A DNA stretch of 64,000 bases from Archegozetes longisetosus (lineage: Eukaryota > Arthropoda > Arachnida > Sarcoptiformes > Trhypochthoniidae). The notes under the pieces are model-generated. The model saw only the letters and a list, made by a program, of their open reading frames with translations, made no database searches and had not been told where the DNA came from. Position 1 is the first letter of the stretch; each line of letters starts with the position of its first letter. Shown here piece by piece: positions 36,266 through 47,870 of the stretch. The stretch is taken from assembly GCA_018873245.2 (NCBI GenBank), contig JAEMBT020000005.1:7984001-8048000 (forward strand). Reading direction: 5' to 3'. The position numbers were made by a program, and so were the translations under genes.

Positions 36266-38374
36266 TCAATTTTTCCTGGTCAATGTAATTTTAATTTGAA
36301 ACTAATCAAATAAAATTGATTTAAAGCATCGTAAATATTGACTGGTTTCTTAAATTTCTGAGTAATTAGTAAACCAATTCAATAAAAATTATCAAAAATT
36401 TTTAAACTTATTTTTAATTATTTTAAAAATTATCAGAAAGACTCAATACAAAGTTGCCGTATAGCAGCCAAAGAGTTTATAGAAGTAGCTAATTAGATAT
36501 TTACCAGATTCTATCAATCTTTTGGAACTGAATCGTCTCTAACTTAAATGAAATAATTAATTTTAAGTATACTTTAGCTATTGATCAAGTGTACATTTTC
36601 AACGATTAATTTATTCTCTATTAAACTTTTTTATTCAAAAAATTCATTGATAGTAGGTTTCTATCTAGTACTAGAAATCTCCAGAAATGATGTTAGATGA
36701 GAAATTCGCTAGAAGTTTCTAGGAATATTCCTATGAGCCAGAAATTTTCTATTGAAACAACGAATTTCAGATTCTTGATGTATGCAGAGTAAAAAACATA
36801 AGAACTAAATATTTTATTACATTTAAATTCAGAGAAAAACTTATCAATGGGATGACTAATAGAGAGTACTCACATATTACTAAAATACTTGAAGTACTTC
36901 TGAACTTTGGGTCAAAAATGCTGGAACAAAGAACAGTTTTTTGTAGTTAGAGACGTGAGTGGCAGATAAAAAACCAATTGTTAACAAAAGTCTGAGATAT
37001 TAATTCAATTCGTATCTAATTTACAAGATTTAGTAAAATAAAATTTTATATTAATTGAATCCCAATCCAAGTTCTTTTTGTAAATGGATTTAGTTATTGT
37101 TATTTGAGTGAAATTAAATGTTATTAAGTTGTAATCTTAATTGAGGCTATAGCTTTTAATAGTTATATTTGAATCGTGTTGACGTTGTACACAGAGCAGG
37201 GGGTACGGAAAAAAATTAAGCATAGTTCTCCATCGTTGGCACGGATCATTCCTTTAACAAGCTTAAATACCGTATTGCCTGACGTTATAGTACATGTGCC
37301 TAAATTCTTGTCTTCCAATTTTTTAGAAAATTCCATTTAGAAAAAGCACTTAGATGTCGAAATATAAGTACAGAAGTCTTGAGATTTAAATTGAAAGTGA
37401 AGTCAATTTTTCTAACTTGATTATAAACGGGATTTTTCTAATGACAATCAATGTTATAAATATTTCATTATATAATATTCGAATCAAAAGAAAGTTCATT
37501 CAATTTCTAGAGAAAACAAATTATTTTGATCTTATCATAGGCATTTATGGAAAAAAGTCAACGATAGTGAAAAAAGTTCAGTAATAAAAAAGGGCTTGAC
37601 ACATAAATTGCTATGACAGTGAATGCATTTAATAATTGTAATTTCGGAGTTGGGATGACAATGATTCTCCTAAACATTTCTAAAACATATATTAATAATA
37701 ATCTCGAAATATTGTGGTGATTAATCAGTGAATCCAAACTTGTATCCCCTATACTTAATCATATTAACAAATTTATCAGATGAGAGTTGACTATGTACCA
37801 ATAATTGATCGAGTACGATGAACAAAAAGGTATATGCAGTTATGCCGTTTTTCGGATTTAAAAAAAACTAATGCTTCAGCTATTAAATAATCTCCTGTAA
37901 AAATCTGTGCATATGATCTAATGGAGAATTTTTGAAAAAATCAATTTTAATGAAACCGTATTTTCTATTTACATCAATAGTAAGCATTGCAGAGATAAGA
38001 AAGTTCCTAAAGGAAAACATGTTAACTGACAAACACCTGTTCATTTCTATGATAAACATTGCTTTGGTGCACTTATTAAAGTTTTTTGTTGTTTATTTGA
38101 GACAATTTATTTGACTAAAATTTATAAAATGAGTGAAATATTAAATAGAAGTTATTTAAATGAAATAAATGGTAAAATAGATCGTAAAAATGTTGTTAAA
38201 CTAATATAAGATGAAGAGCTTAAGAGAGAGAATAAAAAATGAAGACATAGTTATCCCATTACTTGGAAATCAACTAAATCTAAATTATTAAGAAATTCAG
38301 TAAGCAATAGATTAAATTAACAAAATACGAATTCATAAATCAATTTGATTTAAAAAATAGGCGAATAAATAATT
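36266..38374. other. intergenic between CAP gene B and the transposon cluster
   Basis: The first ~340 bp is homologous to the 3' flank of gene A. Beyond that I recognise no gene; the 60-codon frame at 37932 has no motif. The 5' part of the gypsy element was looked for here and not seen. Confidence 0.5.
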
Positions 38375-39660
38375 CTTGAAAACAAAGTTTTTGCACAAAG
38401 ACAATTAAGTATGGCGCGCTCTAGATTTTATTGTTGAAATTTAAAATACATTTTATTTGTAAATAAGATATCCCTTTTTGGTTTCTAATACGCATTTGTC
38501 ATAAACTGTTCCATGACATAAAGAAAGTCTCCGAAAGACAAGTGATAGCAAAAAGAGTTTTGCATTTTTATAGTGAAATTTGTAATAAAAGCAAAGTCGA
38601 AACAGTTAAACACTTTTTGAAGGAAGGATTAAAACGAAGAACTATTTATGAAATAATTAATAGATTCAATACAAGGGTACAACAGATTTTGCCCCTAAAA
38701 CTGGTCGCCCACCCACTGTATCGACTCCAAAAAATGGTGAAAAATGTCATTAAAAGTTATTGAACACAAATTTATCTGAACATAAAATTGCTTCTCAATT
38801 AAAGATATCACAAACTATTGTCAACAGAATTAAGAACAACAATAATATTAAGACAAACAAATGTATTTCTGCTCCAAAATATTCAAGAAATCAGAGCCAA
38901 AACCTATTATCGAGAAATTTATGGAAAATCTATTCATAAAAGTTTTATTATTGATGACGAGTCCTATGTAATGGTTGATCCTGAGAACATTTTGCAGCAA
39001 AAATATTTTCGTTTCACTGAGAAGTGTTCACTACCCGATAAAATAATGTTTAAATGCAAAGAGAAGTTCCCGAAGAAGTATTTGGTTCGGTAGGCCATGG
39101 ATGATAAGGTAAACATTTTTAAGCCTTACATAAAAATCGGTTGTATGAATGCTGATGAATACAGAGAAGAATGTCTGAAGAAACGTCTTTTGCCATTCAT
39201 TCTAAAGCATCATTCCATTAATAATGTCCTCTTTTGGCCTGATTTGGCAACAATTCATTACAGCGCAAGAACTCAGGAATGGCTAAATCACAATAGGATT
39301 GAATATATAGCTAAAGAACGGAATCCTCCGAACGTACCGCACGCGCGACCAATTGAGAGGTTTTGGTAAACATGTAAAAGACGTTACGGACAGAGGTCTA
39401 TTGTTCCCAAAAACCTTAATGGATTTTTAAAAATATAGATTAAAATTAGTAAAGATGTGGCGAAAAGTAATGCAGAGTCTTGTGAAGAATATGCGGAAAA
39501 GACTTCGACAAATCGGTGAAAATGAAGTGTTCGAACCGTTGAAGAATAAAAAATGAATTTATTTATAATGAAGATATTTATCCTTAAATTTGAATAAAAT
39601 TCATTCATTAATTTTTCCAATATTTTCGTTTTCCATTTGTGCAAAATCTTTGTTTTCAAG
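38375..39660 (+). mobile_element. Tc1/mariner-type DD37E (ITmD37E-like) transposon, defective
   Basis: Inverted ends CTTGAAAACAAAGTTTTTGC (38375 onward) and GCAAAATCTTTGTTTTCAAG (to 39660) bound a 1,286-bp element. Inside, a transposase is broken into frames at 38542-38763, 38818-39093 and 39097-39369. The catalytic triad is visible as IIDDES (D), FWPDLATIHY (D) and ARPIERFW (E). Exactly 37 residues separate the second Asp from the Glu, the spacing of the DD37E group first described in mosquitoes. The N-terminal part shows helix-turn-helix-like IYEIINRFNT. Several stops and frameshifts make it inactive. Its right end abuts gypsy sequence. Confidence 0.8.
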
Positions 39661-42278
39661 CTATAGATTATCAAGAGAGAGATATGTATGGACTCAGAAG
39701 AAGATAACTGAATTAAAAGAAAAAGGAATCATTAGACTCAAAATCCTCGTACGCATCGCCTGTGTAGTGATCCCCAAAGAAAATGGTGGCTGGAAACTTT
39801 GTCAAGACTACCGCGAGATAAACAAATAAATAAATCTGGATCCTTTTCCATTCCATATTATTGATATCATCAATAATTTTGGTGGTTGCACTCATTTTTC
39901 AAAGGTTGATCTACGAGATGGGTTCTGGCAGTTAGGTCTAACCGAAGAAACTCAAAAATATACGGCTTTCGTCACACCTTTCGGTCAATACGAGCTTACC
40001 CGACTACCATTTGGGTGGAAGAGCTCGCCGCCTGTCTTCCAGAGGGAGATGACCCGGATATTGGGAGACCTTCTCACCGATCGCAAAGTAATCGTATACA
40101 TAGATGACATTTGTTGTGGTGGATACACAGAGGAAGAAAACGCAGCCCTTACTACAGAAGTGCTTAAACGCCTGGAAAAGGTCCAAATGCGGATTAACTT
40201 AGAGAAAAGCGTTTTAAACCAAAGGAAGATAACGTTTTTAGGATGAGTAATCGACGTTTCTACGAAGACAAAAGAAGAATCTATAGAAAAAGTGAAAAAT
40301 ATGCTAAAACCTCACGACATCCATACATTCAGGTGCCTCACGGGATTAACCGGCCATTTTAGAGCCAACATACCTAAATATTCTGAGATTGTAAGATCCT
40401 TAAATAAGTTGAAGCAAAAAGACACACCATTTGTTTGGGGTAACACATGCGAAGAAGCCTATCAACAACTCGTCAAAATCATCACCTCTAATACTATTCT
40501 ATAAACGCCAGATTTACGTCTACCCTTTGAAATCTGTTGCGACGCCTCGCATTATGGGACGGCATCAATTTTATACCAACGAGACATCACAAAGAAAAAG
40601 GCTCTTCAGATGAGAGTAATAGGCTATCACTCGTATAGTTTCACTAAAGCAGAGTTAAACTATTCCGTTACCGAAAAGGGTTTAGCTGTAATAAAAGCTA
40701 TCCAATACTTCCGCATCTTCATCGAAGGAAAGCCTTTGTTGTTCATACAGACCATCAAGCCCTTACATAACGGGTCTAAAGGAGTCTAAAGGTCGCCTTG
40801 GAATATGACAAACTTTCCTTATGTCTTATAACATCACTCTGAACCATCGAACTGGACATGAACTTCAGGATACAAACGCTCTTTCATGGTTATGTACTGC
40901 CTTGCCTCCACAGGAGGTGAACAGTCTTGCAGAAGACTGCAACCAAGAACGCAAATTGGTTCCTCCAGAGATGATAAAACAAATTCTCGAGAAGTATAAC
41001 GACGATTGATATTCTGGAGGTCATGACGGTTTCAGGAAGTGTTATTACAAATTGGAGGTCCGTTTTATTTGTCCATCCACGAAGAGAGATATATTGAATT
41101 ACATAAAGTCATGCCAACTCTGTCAACTGAATAAATTTAAATTTAAACCCAAGCCTGATGTCATGATCATGCCAAGCCACTCGAAGAACCTTCTAGACAC
41201 CGTGCATCTGGACTTTGGAGAGATCACGAAACAGAGTGACGCGAACAAGAAAACCAAATCTTTTCTAATTCTGGTAGATGAAGCTTCACGATTAATACAA
41301 GCAAAAGCCATGCGTGAAAACAGCAGAAGTGTGATCGAGTACCTCGAGATTCATCCGTTTCTAAAAGGTCTTAAGAATATTGTCACAGATTGTGGAACAG
41401 CATTTACTTCTAGGGACTTCAAAAGTTGGGCACTAAGCAGGGGAATCAAATTAAAGACTACAGCTCCCTACCATCCTGGAGCTAACGGCTTGGCAGAAAG
41501 AAAAATCCGAGATATTAAGAACTTCATGTCATTTTATCCCAACTTTCCTGGTGGCTGGAGGTGCACGCTCGAGGCCGCAGTTAAACAACAATAGATCATA
41601 CAACAGGGCCATAAGCTGTTGACCTTTCTTTAAAGCTTTCGGGAGAACATCGCCACTCAAAGCAGACCACGAATTCAATGTCACCATCGATTTAAAGGAA
41701 AAACCGTTTACAGAGAAACAACAGATCGAATACCGCAGAAGAATGCAAGAATATTTTAACCGAAATCATAGTAATAAATTTCCTTCTCTCGAAATTGGAA
41801 CCGACATCTTAGTACAAACTGGCATAAAAGGTAAAAATGTTATATTGAATGGCCCTTACATAGTCATCGAAGTCCAAAAATTCAATGGTAAGCCAAAAAC
41901 TATTTTTTATGATGATAAAGGACAGTGTAAGGTTGTATCAATTGAATCTATTCAACCGTACCATCAACGAAGTGATGATGACTCTAAGAAGGGGGATCTG
42001 TAGGCAACCTCTACCTTATAGTTTGAACTTGTACTAAACTTCTACCTAATCCGTTGTTTGTTTTCCTATTTGTTTGTTTATTCATTGCCTTCCCTGGAAA
42101 TTTCCCACTTACCCTGCAGAAGTGCAACTCTTTCGAACTGTAATCCGCACCCTATTTAAGAGGGACAATAATTTGTAAAGAGGACTATTTCTTATTATTT
42201 AGTAAATAAAGTCATTTTAAAACATAACAAGCCTTTCAAATATCGCTGTAGTCCGACTGCAAAGTAAAGTCGACTACA
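39661..42278 (+). mobile_element. Ty3/gypsy retrotransposon, 5'-truncated and defective, with 3' LTR
   Basis: The pol region is in order. RT begins about 39680 (QKKITELKEKGIIR, CQDYREINK), with the RT catalytic YIDD at 40097-40108. RNase H-like sequence (CDASHYG) lies near 40530-40620. Integrase follows, with a CxxC finger at about 41115-41125 and the core in the open frame 41052-41594 (VHLDF, TDCGTAF, GLAERK giving the D,D,E set), then an integrase C-terminal frame at 41743-42003. Stops at 39827, 40244 and 40502 plus further frame changes show it is dead. A purine tract AAGAAGGGGGA precedes the LTR. Gag, protease and the 5' LTR are absent: the sequence starts at the right TIR of the DD37E element. 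Confidence 0.85.
41999..42278 (+). repeat. 3' LTR of the gypsy element
   Basis: A 280-bp unit begins TGTAG directly after the purine tract and ends CTACA. It contains a TATTTAAGAGG promoter-like motif near 42152 and AATAAA at about 42205. No matching 5' LTR is in the window. Confidence 0.75.
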
Positions 42279-42342
42279 AAATAGGTGTTGGACTGTTTTA
42301 AAATTTTGTTTATTTATTGCAATCAAACTTAATATTAAAATA

Positions 42343-42804
42343 GTGCATATATTCCCAGTAAGGGGCCATTCATTTTGCGTTTGTGATGCTAATTTTTCAT
42401 TGTTAGGACGAAAACTAAAAAAGATAGGAACCATTGAGCTACCAAAAGAATATATAGATATACTTAAAATGCAAAAGTTTGATGTACTGCAAGAAAAGGT
42501 ACTCAATTATGAAAATTTTCTCTCACCTTATTTTAAGAGGCCGGATAAGTTGAAAATATCAAAAGCCGTAAAAATTGAATATTTTCCTGGCGGTTCTATT
42601 AATGTGTGTGAGAAATATGAAAATAATAATTCAGATTCAATTAATTTACTAAATGATAAAATCGATGTAATAAAAAAGTTAACCATCTCTGATGATTATA
42701 TTTGTGAAAAAGTAGGCATCAGTGAGAAAAACATAAATGATGTATTATCTCTATTAGAATATGTAAAGCCTGAAAATAGAGATTTTTATAAACAATATCT
42801 GTAA
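42343..42804 (+). pseudogene. transposase-derived protein fragment (possibly DUF7869-like)
   Basis: An open frame of 153 codons begins inside HIFPVRGHSFCVCDANFSLL, which resembles the (V/I)RGHSFLPNDxDF segment seen in a family of arthropod transposon-derived proteins. It continues with an EYIDILK..KFDVL segment and a basic middle. No upstream part of that family is present, so this is a C-terminal piece, perhaps of a DNA transposon lying against the gypsy LTR. The family name is from memory of the motif only. Confidence 0.4.
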
Positions 42805-42907
42805 GGATATAGTATGCTGTTATGTTTTAAGTTTGAAAATATAATTTTATTTGTTGTTGACTGCTTTAGATCTATTGTTCTAATGCTGTTAAACTTTATT
42901 TTAGATA

Positions 42908-43456
42908 CACCCTTGGAAACAACTATCTTTAGTCGATTAAAGTCGAATAACTTGACTGGATGATTCGATTTTCAAACTGATTTCAGTAAATTGTAGCCAG
43001 ATAATGGACATTTTTAAAAATATAAATTGTTTTTGAAAAATCACTATGACAGTAAAACAATAGGCATCAAAATTAACCTTTGGTTTTCATGAAAACTATT
43101 GAATTCCTTATTTATTTTTTGTTAAAACGAACTTGATGAAATTGATTTAAAGTCAAATTTATTATGGATTAAATTGAACACATGAATAATGTTTGAAAAT
43201 ATTAGTTATTTACAACATGTACAAGAATGGAGCCAAAATAGACAAACTAAGTTTTGTTTTTTCGCCTATACTTATTTTTAAGTTTTCGCTTTTATTGCCC
43301 TTTTCACAGTCGCCCTGATGATTTTTCAAAAAAGTTTTATATTTTTTAAAATGTCCATTATCTGGCTACAATTGACTGAAATCAGTTTGAAAATCGAATC
43401 ATCCAGTCAAAAGTTATTCGACTTTAATCGACTAAAGATAGTTGTTTCCAAGGGTG
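42908..43456. mobile_element. Tc1-like MITE with ~115-bp inverted repeats
   Basis: It begins CACCCTTGGAAACAACTATC and ends GATAGTTGTTTCCAAGGGTG, with TA on both sides (42906-42907, 43457-43458). Inverted similarity extends about 115 bp inwards from each end (to about 43022 and from about 43345). 549 bp, no transposase. The TA target and long TIRs fit Tc1/mariner. Confidence 0.85.
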
Positions 43457-43489
43457 TATATACAATGAATAAACATTAAGATGATAGGG

Positions 43490-43752
43490 TTATTGACAAC
43501 AAAAGGATTAGACTTTTTTGACGACTTCAAAAGTTTAATCCGTCGCCCCAACTCCAATAAGGCCAATACTCAGACCCTTCTTACAAGTTTAATAGATATA
43601 CCAATAAATAAGCAAATATTTATCTAGCATAGAGAAAGAAAGTAAAAGTTTAGAAGTTCAATACACTTCAACCTTTACATATCTAAATAATAATTTCGCA
43701 TTAGATTTTTGTAATGACGAATATGATTATGATTCTGAAGATGACTATTAAC
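43490..43752 (+). pseudogene. unrecognised coding relic with acidic C-terminus
   Basis: A readable stretch (TTKGLDFFDDFKSLIRRPNS and onward) runs to a stop at about 43627. After a frame change it continues to CNDEYDYDSEDDY and a stop at 43750, followed by AATAAA at about 43781. The acidic tail and polyadenylation signal suggest the 3' end of a gene or transposon ORF. No family recognised. Confidence 0.3.
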
Positions 43753-44163
43753 CAATGATTGTATAAATGCTTTGATTTTGAATAAAGAAGCTATACCTTA
43801 CTTTGAAAACTGCTTCACTAACTTTGAAACCGGTTTTCTCAACATTGGCAATAAGCTTATACCTTGTTTTTCCTCGCACGCATTCAATTGCAATTTGGTT
43901 ATATTCTTTCACTGAAATAGTACATATTTCAGTTCATGGAGAGATATGATATTGAAAAATCTTTCAGCTGTATAAACAAAACAGGTGTAATGGTTGAACA
44001 AATAGAGTACAATGTAAAGGAACTACTAATATCTTATAATCTAAATCATCGAAATATTTTCATAGTTTTTCATCTTTTTACTCATTCCAATTGTCGTCAA
44101 TTAATACAAAGTTTCTGTTACTTAATCCTTCAAAATTTTCCACCATGTTTTTTAGTGTAAACC

Positions 44164-44960
44164 AGCAATACCTGATCGAGCTGATGATTATTTCCTGCAT
44201 GACTATCTCTCGACCCATAATAATTATCGAACAAATCATACTCCTTCTCTTACTTTATATACGAATGTGAGTATATATCTAATACAAAATCCAAGAATTC
44301 TAACGAGAAAACCTTTTTCGGCATCAAAACAAGACAGGACAAAGTTTTTTGAAATATAAACAAGGATAAATATTCTGAATACTCCGAGTTATGACTCAAA
44401 AAATCTTAATTGTATATCGAATATAAAGCTGTAAAATAGCTTAAAGTTGGTCATATTCCTTTATCAATTGAAAAACTAGCGCTCTAATATTTATAGACTT
44501 TATAGTTAGTTAATATTATTATTTTAGCAATAATTCACTCTATAAGCATTATTAGACTAGGTTAGGACGTTTGGTTAGTTTAGTTTGGCTTGAGGTTCTG
44601 TGATGTTCACGCTGTAGAGGAATCATACTTTTTGAATTAGCTATAAATCATTCAGATCGTAGTCTATGTGAAGCTCAGATCAGCAATGTATCACAACAAG
44701 AACCGAATGAAAACACGCTATTCTGGCACAGTAATATTGAGGAAACTTGTCTTGAAATGTAGGCTTGATTCAGTTAGAAACTATTCATTCCGATGTTATG
44801 GAGTCATGGTATCAAATAAAGTCAAATTTTAATGTTTCCCGTTTATTGTTAATTAATAATTCATGGGAACGGCATGATGGAATCGAAGGCTACAACTATT
44901 CTAATTGGGGTTTCAGTCCAGAATCAGGATGCTTCACTCAAGTTGTTTAGAGATCAAACT
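44164..44960 (+). pseudogene. CAP-domain degenerate copy P4
   Basis: Exon 2-like sequence (44164-44272) encodes AIPDRADDYF and HNNYRTNHTPSLTLYTN, aligning with [10 protein letters not shown] and [18 protein letters not shown] of gene A. Exon 3 begins at about 44657 (ATCGTAGTCTATG) but is scrambled. Exon 4 (about 44875-44950) encodes GYNYSNWGFSPESGCFTQVV and then a stop. Exon 1 is absent. It is the duplicate of P3 and precedes gene C. Confidence 0.75.
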
Positions 44961-45621
44961 ATAGTTATATAGTTCAATGAACTTTCAATTCAGAATAATT
45001 AAATAAAATTGATTTAAAAATGAAAAAAATTCGACTTATTTCATTTTTTTAAATTCCTTATCATCTAGGCAATAATGATTGTCACTCGATTTTCGTGTAA
45101 AAGAATGTTGATCTTTAAAGCAAAATTTCAGATAAATGGGTTTTGAATTAGCTTTGAAATTATTTTGATTTTATTTAAGTCTGTAAAGTTGTTCGATTAA
45201 GAGCATAATATGATTAATCAAACCAACAAAGTAACAAAAGTTTAACAGATCCTAAAATTTATTCTAAAATTCAATTTTATGATAAAAGATATGAGAAAAA
45301 TAGCAAAATTGTTTAATGACTCATTTTTATCTGACACTTTATTAGTTGCTATGGTTCGAATACTCCAAGTATCTTATTATACATAGGTGATTTGCAATTG
45401 TTTAAGCATTAATCATAAAAATATTTACAATCGTTTATTTATATTCTATTCTGATAAAAAAGGTAAAGTTCATTCAATTCTCTCATTTTATCAAAAAACA
45501 TCTGAACTTTAGGAGACAAATAACTGTTTCGAATGTTGTTTCAAGAATTTTCTGTTATTGACTCGAAGCTGTAGATTATTCAAAATTGATAGTTCTTCTA
45601 ACCTAGCACCGAATCCAAAAC

Positions 45622-45629
45622 TATAAAAA
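45622..45629 (+). promoter_or_regulatory. TATA box of CAP gene C
   Basis: TATAAAAA in the context TAGCACCGAATCCAAAACTA, followed by AGCGATAGAAAT. Same block as gene B. Confidence 0.65.
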
Positions 45630-45679
45630 GCGATAGAAATTCAATTTAGACCTTACTTGAAGTCTAACCTGTAAAAAAA

Positions 45680-46571
45680 ATTACTTTGAAATTGATTATT
45701 TCGATACTAATCGCTGGTAAGTCTTTCAAGCCATATGAATCATTGTGTAGTTTTTCATTATTTCGAACTTATAAAATGAGATAATTAAATTTTGAATTTT
45801 ATAACTTTGATTAATTCTCATTGGAAGCGTGTTCGGGCAGAGAAGCATTTCCTGATAAAACAAATGATAATTTCCAGAATGAATGTCTTCAGGCTCATAA
45901 TAAGTACAGAGCACTCCATAATAGTCCTCCTCTTACTATAGATCAGAAGGTAAGTAAAACGAAGTTAAAGATTTCTATCTTAAAAATATCTTTGTTTAAT
46001 CGATCAATTCTTTAAAAATTGATTCTCTGACTCGCACAAGTGTTTGAATTATATGAATTATAGCAAAGATTACGGCTTAATATCAATTGATAATTATTTA
46101 GATCGTAGCGTATGCTAAGTCTCGATGCCATTCGAGATCACAATATGAAGGATTGGGTGCCGGACACTCTGGTCTGGCACCAGGATATGGAGAAAACTTA
46201 TATTGGAGCGGCAATTCTCGACAAACCATTTATAGAGGGGCTGCTGCCGTGAAGTCATGGTATTTAATTTTTTCTGATAATTATTATTTTTCAGTTGACT
46301 TCAAAATCCAATAAATTATCACATAAGGTATGACGAAAATAAAAGATACAACTACAATAATCCAGGCTTCAGCTCCGCAACTGGACATTTCACTCAAGTT
46401 GTTTGGAAATCGACCACTAGAATTGGATGTGCACGTTGTGCTGGTTGGGGTTCACGATGGTATGAGACATATGTAGTTTGTAACTATAAGCCACCTGGCA
46501 ATTATCAAGGACAATTCCCGCAAAATTTTTTGCGTCCAAATTCTCAAGGATTATCAAGTTCTCCTGATTAA
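45680..46571 (+). pseudogene. CAP gene C: full domain but start codon lost (ATG to ATT)
   Basis: Exons: 45680-45716, 45828-45949, 46102-46259 and 46328-46571, all joints in frame. Where genes A and B have ATG, this copy has ATT (ATT ACT TTG AAA TTG), and a TAA lies in frame four codons upstream, so no ATG can start the signal peptide. The rest is undamaged: AGHS, GENLYW, WYDEN and GHFTQVVWK keep all four conserved residues and YVVCNYKPPGN is present. The stop codon has also moved: TAA became TTA, adding LSSPD after SQG. Codon-level conservation argues for recent loss, near-cognate initiation at ATT or TTG, or an assembly error. I call it a probable pseudogene with an otherwise functional body. 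AATAAA is at 46615. Confidence 0.7.
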
Positions 46572-46620
46572 TGTGATTTAAATTTCAGACAATCAAATCG
46601 AATTCATTTGAATCAATAAA

Positions 46621-47636
46621 TATTTTATTTGTCTTGTTTCTTAAAGTTCTGAATAATTAACAAGCCAATTCAATAAAATTATCAAAATTTTATAAACTTC
46701 CTAACTAAACTAATTTTCTAACGCAAATACCGGCATTTGGGGATTATGCATCAATGTATTTTACTGAAAATTTTGATCTGTAGCTAATGAACTATTGATT
46801 TATTCTAAGATATTGCAAAACGACGTTGCATCAAACATTTGAAGTGACTTCAATAACTAACTAGGTAAATAGTGTACCGGTCTTTAAAATATCACTGAAA
46901 GCATGCTCAGAAGTAATGATAGAATATGATTTGTTAGAGAAAAATTTCAGATATATTTTATTTTAGATTATCATTTAGAATTATCGTGACTATTTCAAAT
47001 TGAAAATTTGTTTCATTGAGAACATAATTGAATTTCTCATATATGGAGCATAAGTGAAAATCTAATGAGAGTCTAAAATTGATATTCCTGATCAAATTGT
47101 TATAGGATCCTGAGGACTGCACAATTGTTTGTTATCAGTATTAAACCCAAGTTTTCGTAGTATGATCTCTATCGAATATTTGAAGTAAATATTAAAATCA
47201 CTTACCTTATTTCTAAAATTCAGGTGTCTTTTTACAAATTAAAAGAATTTACCTAAACTTAGGTGCTTCATTTGAACAGAAAAGAAAAATCATCATTGAT
47301 ATGTTTTTTATGATTTATTTTTAGACAATAATGAAATACAATTGTATGATTGATTAGTGATATTTACAGTCATAATTGATAATTGCTTGAGCACCAATCA
47401 TAATATTTTAATAGTGATTTATTTCTTTTCGATTCTAATGAAATACTTGAATCTATACTGAGATTTAGGAGACATATAATTGACTTGAGTATTCATTTCC
47501 AAAATTTCATACACATGATTAAAGTCTTAGAATATTTGGAAAGTAACAACACACGCTTACTTTACCACTGAATCCAAACTTTAAAATAGGATACAGATTC
47601 AGATTAAGCTATTGTCGAAGTCTATACTAAAACATA
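46621..47636. other. intergenic between CAP gene C and P5
   Basis: AT-rich, no gene. It ends in a promoter-like stretch related to the other CAP copies (CACTGAATCCAAACTTTAAA). Confidence 0.45.
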
Positions 47637-47870
47637 ATGACTTCAAAATTTGTTACTATTTCAAAATTAATTGCTAGTGAGTTTATTTGAAGTTATACGT
47701 ACTATTGTATATTTTGCTCAAGATCTAGGTCAATTAAGGATAAGTTGAAGAAAATTGATATTTTACTGGAGTAGATCGCCATCTCTTGGTGCAGCAGATG
47801 ACAATTTTTTCTAACAAATCTTCATTATAAAAATATTGAACACATATCTAAGCACAGATTTTTAAAATTG
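47637..47870 (+). pseudogene. CAP-domain degenerate copy P5 (5' part only)
   Basis: Exon 1 (MTSKFVTISKLIAS, donor GTGAGT) is followed at about 47780 by SPSLGAADDNFF and a stop, corresponding to [11 protein letters not shown] of exon 2. Exons 3 and 4 are not present. The upstream TATA-like TTTAAAATAG is a weakened version of the family promoter. Confidence 0.65.

Noticed and set aside
37932..38114. 60-codon frame beginning with hydrophobic residues
   Set aside because: AT-rich low-complexity translation without a recognisable motif.
40004..40186. Minus-strand open frame
   Set aside because: Shadow of the gypsy reverse transcriptase on the opposite strand.
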